From Candidatus Zhuqueibacterota bacterium (lineage in GTDB: Bacteria; Zhuqueibacterota; Zhuqueibacteria; Residuimicrobiales; Residuimicrobiaceae), in assembly GCA_016934435.1 (NCBI GenBank), contig JAFGSU010000002.1, positions 1-6,731 of the forward strand: a stretch of DNA of 6,731 nt, given 5' to 3'. Numbering within the stretch: position 1 is the first letter of the stretch; every line of letters begins with the position of its first letter. The position numbers and the translations under genes were made by a program. The notes under the pieces are model-generated. The model saw only the letters and a program-made list of their open reading frames with translations. It did not search any database and was not told where the DNA came from. Shown piece by piece: positions 1 to 5,118 of this stretch.

Positions 1-2075
1 ATGGTGAATACCGCATCGCTCATATCCCAGGGAACACTGGTTGCGGAGGCAGCGACTTTGACCAGGCACTGGGTGGAATTAACATCGGGCACCGTCCACG
101 GATACGTGCCGTCATCGGTTTCATTCAGCGCAATATCAGACCAGTTCGATCCGTTATCTGAACTGAAATAGAGGTTCATCGTGCCGGTGTAGTACTGGGA
201 CAACCAGGTAATATTGGTGTTATCGCCGATGAAAAAGTTTTCCCCTCCGTTTGGCGCCAGCAGGGTCACCTCCGGCGGTGGATTCCTAATTTCGAGCGGT
301 TCGAAGCTCATATCCACCGGGCAGTCAAAATTACCATCTTCTGATATACGAATTACACCAATATCAGTAATCACATCTGGTACGTTCCAAATGAAAGACC
401 CATCGTTTGGGGTGTTGTGAGCGATGACATAAGGAAATGTAAATCCGTAATCGACCGAAAAATCAATGCAAACGGTACTGGCAACATTGTGTGAAGTCCA
501 TTTTATTTCATAGGTCGAATTTCGATAGATTTTCGGATCATCGGGCGCATACATCCAGTCTGCCGGATCAGTAATCCTTATCCAGGAACTGGGTCCACCC
601 GGGTAGTAGCCCGGATTTAGATTATTGGTGATGGTGATTCGATCCAAATAGGTGTAATTTTCACGGTTGATAAAACGGAGGGTATGTGCGCCCGCCGGTA
701 AATTGTAGATAATCGGATTTATGAGATTGATGGTGGGACCGGTACCGTGTTTAACGCGTTCCCAGATCCAGACATAGCCGTTGCTCTTGACGTGGAAATC
801 ATAAATCGTTCCGCCGGGCGGATCCATCTGCACTCTCCAGGAATTACGCGTCATTCCTGGACCCATGTCTCGCGCCCAGACCACATACAAGCCGGGTGTT
901 GTTATGTTGAACGTAAAATCAACATGATTAGCGGCCTCGTAGTTTCTGGATGAATAAACACATTTGCAGTTGAATGCTTCACCATCATGCCCAGTGTAGA
1001 TATGGGAACCATGCAGGTTTGCATTTTCGGCCTCCATTGTAATATAGACCGGCACAAATCCGGTGGCATCGAAGGTGATATTTCCGTCGCTATCATCGGT
1101 TTCGGCGGGATTGCTCGCAGCGACGACGCGGAATCTGCCCTGCGTGGTCGGCATCCCGGGGACCGTAGTGGCAAAAGTACCGCTGTTGGGCACATTATCG
1201 GCTAGCTGCACCCAGCTGGCGCCGCCGTCAAAACTGACGAATACGTCCACCTGTGTGACAACCGGATCACAGATCCACTGTACGTTCAAAGCTGCGCCGC
1301 AGTTGAGCACTTCACCGCCGTTGGGATAGGTCAGGTTCATGCCGACCGGAGCTGTGGAGGGTGTCGTCCAGGTCGGATCGTTGCCGTCCACACCGGCAGC
1401 CGAACCCAACCGGCCGTTTAATCCATTACCCGTGGCATCATTGGTATTATCGCCGGTGCCTTCATTGAATTTGTAATAAGCCAGCAGGTTAGCCTCCGCC
1501 CCGGTCAACGGTAAACCGCGGTTATTGGCGATTTCCGTATTGGTGCGCCCTACAGTCCAGATGCGCACTTCATCGATGATGCCGTTGAAGGGCCGGTCCG
1601 CCAGAGAACGGTTGCCGATATAAAGATCGGTCGTTTGCGCCGGAAGCTGCAAGGAAGCCCCCGAAACGGCAGCGCCGTCGGCTACACCGTTGATGTACAT
1701 CTGGCCGGTGGATTGCCCGCCACCCGCATCAATGACGCGTATGGCAACGTGTACCCAGACACCGGTCGGAACGACACTATTGGAATACACATGTTCCAAA
1801 GCCGGACTGCCGAATGGGCCACGAAAACCCAACTTGCCCGTCGTATCGATATAAAAAGCGAACACCTGATCCCGGTCCATTATGCGGTTATAATTCACAT
1901 AGGCAGTCAGATTTATCCATGCTTCCATGGTATAATCGGTGGTGAGATTATCCAGCAGTGCATTATCCGCCACAACCACATAATCATCGGTGCCGTCAAA
2001 CGTTAAACTGCTGCCCGCCTGACCGATTGCCAGGGCGACAACAGGCAAAAACAACAATATAAAAAATTTTTTCAT
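1..2075 (-). CDS. Large exported multidomain surface protein, LamG jelly-roll plus Ig-like repeats and CBM6/35-like domain (3' end outside window)
   Basis: The frame is open from ATG (2075-2073) to the left edge, giving 691 residues and no stop. GAGGGAG at 2088-2082 lies 6 nt before the ATG and supports this start. Residues 1-19 are a signal peptide (MKKF, hydrophobic run, ALA/IGQA). Residues 22-226 read as a LamG/ConA-like jelly-roll (LTFDGTDDYV, YTMEAWINL, DEVRIW, LLAYYKFNEGTGD). Residues 247-337, 498-596 and 601-691 are three related Ig-like units of the Kre9/KNH-like type: PNGGE opening in the first and third, then a D-G/S-W core, an 'NDGSF/DDGTY' turn and 'TVPD/NVPD'. Residues 343-486 resemble a CBM6/35 galactose-binding fold (MEAENA, GLYVVWARD, LPAGAHTLRF, YLDRITI). 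Such proteins bind glycans or act in adhesion at the cell surface; the ligand here is unknown. A C-terminal sorting or anchoring signal would lie outside the window. No catalytic domain is visible. Domain assignments are by eye and the whole-protein function is unassigned. Confidence 0.9.
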   Translation of the reverse strand, partial: MKKFFILLFLPVVALAIGQAGSSLTFDGTDDYVVVADNALLDNLTTDYTMEAWINLTAYVNYNRIMDRDQVFAFYIDTTGKLGFRGPFGSPALEHVYSNSVVPTGVWVHVAIRVIDAGGGQSTGQMYINGVADGAAVSGASLQLPAQTTDLYIGNRSLADRPFNGIIDEVRIWTVGRTNTEIANNRGLPLTGAEANLLAYYKFNEGTGDNTNDATGNGLNGRLGSAAGVDGNDPTWTTPSTAPVGMNLTYPNGGEVLNCGAALNVQWICDPVVTQVDVFVSFDGGASWVQLADNVPNSGTFATTVPGMPTTQGRFRVVAASNPAETDDSDGNITFDATGFVPVYITMEAENANLHGSHIYTGHDGEAFNCKCVYSSRNYEAANHVDFTFNITTPGLYVVWARDMGPGMTRNSWRVQMDPPGGTIYDFHVKSNGYVWIWERVKHGTGPTINLINPIIYNLPAGAHTLRFINRENYTYLDRITITNNLNPGYYPGGPSSWIRITDPADWMYAPDDPKIYRNSTYEIKWTSHNVASTVCIDFSVDYGFTFPYVIAHNTPNDGSFIWNVPDVITDIGVIRISEDGNFDCPVDMSFEPLEIRNPPPEVTLLAPNGGENFFIGDNTNITWLSQYYTGTMNLYFSSDNGSNWSDIALNETDDGTYPWTVPDVNSTQCLVKVAASATSVPWDMSDAVFT

Positions 2076-2110
2076 GATTCACTCCCTCGGTTAGAAAAAC
2101 CTTAATTCCT

Positions 2111-2153
2111 GCTGATCAAATCGATTATTAATTTCTATGAAATAACGATCAGC
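2111..2153 (-). promoter_or_regulatory. Leader hairpin upstream of the LamG-protein gene
   Basis: A perfect 7-bp inverted repeat (GCTGATC at 2111-2117, GATCAGC at 2147-2153) encloses a second one (ATTTC 2131-2135, GAAAT 2139-2143) with a 3-nt loop. In minus-strand RNA this is a two-tier hairpin ending 36 nt before the start codon. No U-tract follows, so it is not a typical terminator. It could stabilise the mRNA, affect initiation, or be a DNA operator. The pairing is seen; the role is inferred. Confidence 0.35.
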
Positions 2154-2216
2154 AAACTACATCCAATTCACAATGATCTCCCTTGCTCACCTCCTTTTTA
2201 TTTGGATTTACTTTTC

Positions 2217-2247
2217 ATTATAAAGTTTTTCCATTCCAATCCATTCC
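2217..2247 (-). promoter_or_regulatory. Candidate proximal promoter of the LamG-protein gene with 10-bp-spaced direct repeats
   Basis: On the minus strand a perfect TATAAT (2222-2217) precedes the start codon by about 140 nt. At 17-bp spacing the -35 position is AATGGA, a poor match. That position is covered by two copies of TCCATTCC (plus-strand 2230-2237 and 2240-2247), one helical turn apart. A good -10, a weak -35 and tandem repeats over the -35 are typical of activator-dependent promoters. The motifs are seen; the regulation is inferred. Confidence 0.35.
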
Positions 2248-2421
2248 ACTCACCACTAATACCATACAGAAAAAACGGAGATTCGCAGAAAAAAACCATT
2301 TTCAGTCGCTGTGTGCGTTACCATCACAATATATCAATTTCTGGTTTAAATCGTGTGCGTCAGGTCAAGAAACAACAAGATGATTAAGTAAAAACGATGC
2401 AGGACATAGTTGCAGGACTCT

Positions 2422-2526
2422 TTTCCGATCCTGTGGCTGGCCGCCGTTCGCCGTATGAATAGTGGGGGAACCGAAGGCATCGATCATCCATCGAACTCCA
2501 GCAGCCTTTGCAGGCCACATCGGAAA
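2422..2526. ncRNA. Unassigned structured element with three-way-junction fold
   Basis: Perfect 8-bp outer arms (TTTCCGAT 2422-2429, ATCGGAAA 2519-2526) are followed by a 3-nt bulge (2430-2432) and a 5-bp stem (GTGGC 2433-2437, GCCAC 2514-2518). Inside, two hairpins abut at 2471/2472. One is GTTC 2446-2449 with GAAC 2468-2471, extended past a G-G mismatch by CC 2451-2452 with GG 2465-2466. The other is CGAAGGC 2472-2478 with GCCTTTG 2504-2510 (one G-T pair), topped by TCGAT 2480-2484 with ATCGA 2490-2494. The block is also more GC-rich than its AT-rich surroundings. No known RNA family (SRP RNA, 6S, TPP, SAM, c-di-GMP, cobalamin) was recognised. If transcribed from the promoter at 2555-2583 it would be read on the minus strand. 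It may instead be a palindromic dispersed repeat. The pairing is seen; RNA status is inferred. Confidence 0.35.
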
Positions 2527-2554
2527 GATGCGATAAAAATGTAGAACTAATTAT

Positions 2555-2583
2555 AATATAAAATATTCAATCATTAAAATCAA
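2555..2583 (-). promoter_or_regulatory. Candidate sigma-70-type promoter upstream of the structured element
   Basis: Minus-strand TTGATT (2583-2578) and TATATT (2560-2555) are separated by exactly 17 bp. The A/T-rich, 10-bp-periodic tract at 2585-2620 lies immediately upstream, where an UP element would sit. Predicted initiation near 2548 would give a transcript carrying the element at 2422-2526 early. If it reads through to the LamG-protein gene, the leader would be about 470 nt. AT-rich DNA gives chance matches, so confidence is moderate. Confidence 0.4.
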
Positions 2584-2584
2584 G

Positions 2585-2615
2585 TCTTAATCAACTTTAA
2601 TCAAATTTAATTAAA
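2585..2615. repeat. Three imperfect 10-bp tandem units, A/T-rich
   Basis: The units TCTTAATCAA, CTTTAATCAA and ATTTAATTAA follow one another directly, then a run of seven A (2613-2619, overlapping the last unit). A/T tracts phased at one helical turn are a classic source of intrinsic DNA curvature. The tract lies directly upstream of the promoter at 2555-2583, consistent with an UP-like or bent-DNA role. The repeats are seen; curvature is inferred. Confidence 0.5.
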
Positions 2616-2719
2616 AAAATCCAAACTGAAAATGCTGACGGGCATATTGGTAAACTCTTTCCCTTCCAACAATTCATTTGTTTTCATCAATTATTCAAAA
2701 TCCATTCATCGGTGATCAT

Positions 2720-2815
2720 GGCGGTTAAAACTCTTTTTTGACCGCCGAGCACCCTGAGGAAAAAATTTGTTCTTCTTATGCCCTTCCCTCCGTGATCCTC
2801 TGCGACCTCGGCGGT
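2720..2815. repeat. REP-like interspersed repeat with nested palindromes
   Basis: Bases 2720-2746 form an 11-bp hairpin (GGCGGT with ACCGCC, one T-G pair, then AAAA with TTTT) and a 5-nt loop. ACCGCCGAG (2741-2749) is also a perfect inverted match to CTCGGCGGT (2807-2815), so the two pairings are mutually exclusive. Read on the minus strand from 2815, the right part is a run of roughly 9-base variants (CGCCGAGGT, CGCAGAGGA, TCACGGAGG). From memory this matches the dispersed intergenic 'ACCGC-GAGG-CGCAGAGG' repeats of many environmental bacteria. It sits just past the stop of the NlpC/P60 gene, where it may also impede read-through, although no U-tract follows either arm. Confidence 0.5.
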
Positions 2816-2843
2816 TCAGCAGTTTTCATCTTCCGGAATAACT

Positions 2844-3974
2844 TCAGAGAATTCTGCGCACCGCCTGCAAATATTTTACACGATAAGCGCTGTATCCCTC
2901 ATCGTCGGGATTGAAACTGTTGATCCTGACCATGCCGTCACTATGGATGAATTGATAATCGCCGATGTACATGGCGACGTGGGTAATTCTCTCCGGTCGC
3001 CGACCGAAAAAAAGCAAATCACCCGTTTGCAGCGAATGGAATGTGGAATCGAACGGCACCTCGACACCCGATTTTACCTGCATGTTGGCATCGCGCGGCA
3101 AAGCAATGCCGTGCAACTTGTAGATGGTACGGGTAAAACCGGAGCAGTCAAATCCCTTGGGCGACAGGCCGCCCCATAAATAGGGATAACCCATAAACTG
3201 CCTGGCCAGACGCACCAGCTGTTGCGGTTTCGGCTTTCCCTGTTGCCTGAATTTTCCCATCTCGATGACCGTTGATTTACGCAAATAGCCGCCCCGGCCG
3301 TCGGGCAACCTGACGCGCAGCCATTTGCCCTCCTTCTTTTCGAGCGCTACAACCGCAGTCAGGACGATATCACTCACCGGCAGGGATTTTTCACTCTTGT
3401 CGCTGTAGATGTCGCCTACTTTATTCATGTACATCAGTTTGGGTTGCATTCGCCATTGTGCATACTGGTCGTTATTCATCGGCTCGATGGAAGAACCCAT
3501 CATATAGCCGAGATAGCCGTCGGACAGCTTGATGAGCCAGAACATGCCTCTTCGTTTATATATCCGCACCGTTTCGCCGAGAATACCCTGGTTGATGATC
3601 TCATGATCCACATCGGGACCGCGGCGCAATTGTGCGGTGCTGATGGTGATGACGCCACGCGGCTGGTTGCCGATGGATTCGTCCGGGAGGAGCTGTATTT
3701 CATCCTGTAAATAATAAGAGAAAGAACGACCCAGGCGACTCAGGAGCGTATCGCGAACTGCGGGCATCGTGGTTTCACCGCTGATAAGCAGGGTGTCGCC
3801 GCTGAGCGTTTCGGAAATCTGGAATAAATCTAGACGATGATCGGGGGCCAGCTCTTTATCAACTTGATCGATGATGGCCGTCACTTCTTCGAGCGCTGAT
3901 TGGTCCTGCCCGAAAGCGGTGAGACTGAAAAGAAACAGCAGCAAGAAAAAAAGGTTGTAACGATTCAAGAGCAT
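2844..3974 (-). CDS. Exported SH3/NlpC-P60 (C40) peptidoglycan endopeptidase
   Basis: This 376-residue protein has a start supported by AAGGAG (3983-3978), 3 nt before the ATG. Residues 1-22 form a signal peptide (long Leu/Phe core, then TAFGQ), so it acts in the periplasm or outside. Residues 28-98 look like a BON-type alpha/beta domain (GDTLLISGETTM). Residues 105-165 and 175-237 are two SH3b-like domains (AQLRRGP, GYLGYM; GKWLRVRLPDGRGGYL). Residues 249-376 are the NlpC/P60 domain: Cys277 in FDCSGFTR, His332 in ITHVAMYIGD, His344 in FIHSDG, and the PYLWGG and LQTGDLLFF motifs. The catalytic Cys-His-His set is complete. Family members such as Bacillus cereus YkfC, with the same two-SH3 plus NlpC layout, cut gamma-D-glutamyl-diamino acid bonds in cell-wall peptides; that specificity is inferred here. 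The gene lies 231 bp beyond the yciO-like stop and probably has its own promoter. Confidence 0.93.
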   Translation of the reverse strand: MLLNRYNLFFLLLFLFSLTAFGQDQSALEEVTAIIDQVDKELAPDHRLDLFQISETLSGDTLLISGETTMPAVRDTLLSRLGRSFSYYLQDEIQLLPDESIGNQPRGVITISTAQLRRGPDVDHEIINQGILGETVRIYKRRGMFWLIKLSDGYLGYMMGSSIEPMNNDQYAQWRMQPKLMYMNKVGDIYSDKSEKSLPVSDIVLTAVVALEKKEGKWLRVRLPDGRGGYLRKSTVIEMGKFRQQGKPKPQQLVRLARQFMGYPYLWGGLSPKGFDCSGFTRTIYKLHGIALPRDANMQVKSGVEVPFDSTFHSLQTGDLLFFGRRPERITHVAMYIGDYQFIHSDGMVRINSFNPDDEGYSAYRVKYLQAVRRIL

Positions 3975-4205
3975 GTTCTCCTTATGGGTGTAAAAAGCTC
4001 AATTCAATTAATATTACAAAATCCATGCCAGAAGCAGGCTGCATGGTCACTATTTCCATTGATCGGCTTGAATATTCGCCTATTAATAATCAATAACTTG
4101 GCTATATTCCATGATGCCGATTGACGGGGAATTAAAAAATCTTTGCGAATCGGACCTATATTGTCCACCATTTCAACCAAGCGGCTATGGAGTGTCATAT
4201 TTCTG
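3975..4205 (-). promoter_or_regulatory. Spacer with weak sigma-54-like motif upstream of the NlpC/P60 gene
   Basis: No terminator is apparent after the yciO-like stop. Minus-strand 4030-4015 reads TGGCATG-GATT-TTGTA, close to the sigma-54 pattern TGGCACG-N4-TTGCA with correct spacing and about 41-56 nt before the start codon. The -12 GC is replaced by GT, which usually harms function. No good sigma-70 pair was found. A short minus frame (4225-4004) overlaps the end of the upstream gene but has no ribosome binding site or recognisable similarity. Confidence 0.15.
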
Positions 4206-4829
4206 TTACAGTAGAGATGATACATCGCCTTTGCCGTGGCGCAGAATCCTTGGTTCGTTTTCGGTTAAATCGATGACCGTGGACGGAATGACGCCCCCGT
4301 TGCCGTTATCCAGTGCGACGTCTACGGTATGGGCGAATATCTCGCAAATCTCGGAAATATCGTTCATATAGGATTGGCCCGCCAGAGTAGCGCTGGTGCT
4401 GATGATGGGCTGACCTAACTCCTGCAACAGTCGCTGACAGATGGCATGGTCCGGCACCCGAATGCCGACGGTTTTGCGTCGTTCTAAAAGAATTTTCGGC
4501 ACCAGTCTGCTGGCCGGCAGAATAAACGTATAAGGCCCGGGGGTCAGCCGTTTCATGATTTTATAGGCAGGCGTATCCACATAGGCATACTGCGATATCT
4601 GCTTTAAATCCGGACAAATAAAGCTCAACAGCTTGCGTTTATCATTTCCCTTCAGGGTATAAATACGCTCCAGTCCCTTTTTATTATGCAGATCGCAGCC
4701 CAGTCCATAAACAGTGTCGGTTGGATAGATGATCAAACCGCCATTGCGCAAAGCCGCCACTGCCAGCTGGATGGGGCGCTGTTTTGGATGTTCAGCCGAT
4801 ATCTCGTAACGAATCATGTGTCGTACCAT
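4206..4829 (-). CDS. yciO: YciO-type YrdC/Sua5/TsaC family protein (annotated class: L-threonylcarbamoyladenylate synthase)
   Basis: This 207-residue cytoplasmic protein has the YrdC fold along its whole length. Motifs are YPTDTVYGLGCD (35-46), the basic KGNDKRK segment (60-66), TPGPYTFIL (96-104), RVPDH (124-128), ISTSAT (143-148), PSTVIDL (182-188) and a final GKGDVSSLL. From memory it aligns throughout with E. coli YciO (about 206 residues), including HPKQR near the N-terminus, the TPGPYTFIL block, the RKTVGIRVP block and the GDV end. TsaC/Sua5 make threonylcarbamoyl-AMP for tRNA t6A37; YciO is a paralogous branch whose role is less settled, so t6A synthesis should not be assumed. The SAN of TsaC/Sua5 is SAT here, and the KRP segment is also divergent. 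The start could be Met5 (4817), which fits the YciO N-terminus better; neither start has a clear Shine-Dalgarno. It is divergent from aspA. Confidence 0.88.
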   Translation of the reverse strand: MVRHMIRYEISAEHPKQRPIQLAVAALRNGGLIIYPTDTVYGLGCDLHNKKGLERIYTLKGNDKRKLLSFICPDLKQISQYAYVDTPAYKIMKRLTPGPYTFILPASRLVPKILLERRKTVGIRVPDHAICQRLLQELGQPIISTSATLAGQSYMNDISEICEIFAHTVDVALDNGNGGVIPSTVIDLTENEPRILRHGKGDVSSLL

Positions 4830-4846
4830 AGGTTATTTTGTTCATG

Positions 4847-4875
4847 AATTTAAAACAAAGCAAGCAAATTTGCAA
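4847..4875 (-). promoter_or_regulatory. Candidate yciO promoter overlapping a 10-bp palindrome
   Basis: Minus-strand TTGCAA (4875-4870) and TAAATT (4852-4847) are 17 bp apart, each a 4/6 match to sigma-70 boxes, and would start transcription near 4840, just upstream of the gene. The perfect palindrome GCAAATTTGC (4864-4873) overlaps the -35 box, a typical repressor position. The short leader of 11-23 nt fits either start codon. The motifs are seen; function is inferred. Confidence 0.3.
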
Positions 4876-4980
4876 GGCTTTTCCATGATTGGCTGCAATC
4901 ACATCGGGAGCGGGATCAATCCCATCCGCTGCTTCAAAAATGACAGACGGGGGGCTGACATTCCATTGATGGGTCGTGTT
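4870..4980 (-). pseudogene. Possible remnant of a BACON/Ig-like surface-protein domain
   Basis: Between two stops the minus strand reads, starting at 4980, NTTHQWNVSPPSVIFEAADG and then IDPAPDVIAANHGKALQ. This resembles the opening of BACON-type repeats in secreted proteins, usually of the form W-VSP-s-F-a-eG-dPapq-i-N-G-g-L. A stop lies directly upstream (TAG 4983-4981), no start codon or ribosome site precedes it, and the frame loses the pattern before ending at TGA 4794-4792 inside the yciO-like gene. The likeliest reading is a decayed 3' fragment of a surface-protein gene; chance resemblance in a 37-residue frame is the alternative. Confidence 0.28.
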
Positions 4981-5051
4981 CTATTCAATTGGTCCGGCAG
5001 CAGAAATTCCCGACAGGATTTGGGGCTGAAATATCTTACCGCGATAGGTTG

Positions 5052-5066
5052 TTTTAACTGTTAAAA
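5052..5066. promoter_or_regulatory. 15-bp perfect palindrome upstream of aspA
   Basis: TTTTAAC and GTTAAAA flank a single central T, a perfect dyad ending 52 bp before the aspA start. Its position and symmetry suit an operator for a dimeric regulator. It is too AT-rich and too short-looped to act as an RNA hairpin. No sigma-70 pair for aspA stands out, so the promoter itself is unplaced. Confidence 0.3.
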
Positions 5067-5118
5067 GCTTGCCAGGCGTATTGGGGATGCAACAAAAAAA
5101 CGGGAGAGAGATAAAAAT

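Larger units (their letters stand above)
2076..2843. other. 768-bp intergenic region between two minus-strand genes
   Basis: No protein gene is convincing here. Going down in coordinates from the NlpC/P60 stop, the spacer holds a REP-like palindromic repeat (2720-2815), an AT-rich stretch with 10-bp periodicity (2585-2615), a sigma-70-like minus-strand promoter (2555-2583), a potential three-way-junction element (2422-2526), a second promoter-like site (2217-2247), a perfect anti-16S AAGGAGGTGA with no gene behind it (2196-2187), and a leader hairpin (2111-2153). Short frames, such as a 51-codon minus frame at 2365-2520 and a 26-codon minus frame at 2607-2687, lack ribosome binding sites. Bases 2250-2398 hold nothing I can name. 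Confidence 0.7.

Noticed and set aside
2187..2198. Plus-strand TCACCTCCTTTT resembling the 3' end of 16S rRNA
   Set aside because: The preceding bases do not match the conserved 16S helix 45 region, so it is not an rRNA remnant; it is better read as a Shine-Dalgarno sequence on the minus strand.
2365..2520. 51-codon minus-strand frame (MWPAKAAGVRW...)
   Set aside because: It coincides with the structured element, has no ribosome binding site and no recognisable similarity; its length is explained by the GC-richer block.
4004..4225. 73-codon minus-strand frame overlapping the end of the yciO-like gene
   Set aside because: No ribosome binding site at either possible start and no recognisable motif.
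4912..4923. GGGAT-CA-ATCCC inverted repeat
   Set aside because: A 2-nt loop is too small for an RNA hairpin and the dyad is short; likely chance.
4816..5064. 82-codon plus-strand frame in the divergent spacer
   Set aside because: It starts inside yciO on the opposite strand, has no ribosome binding site, and its product resembles nothing; the minus-strand frame is more protein-like there.
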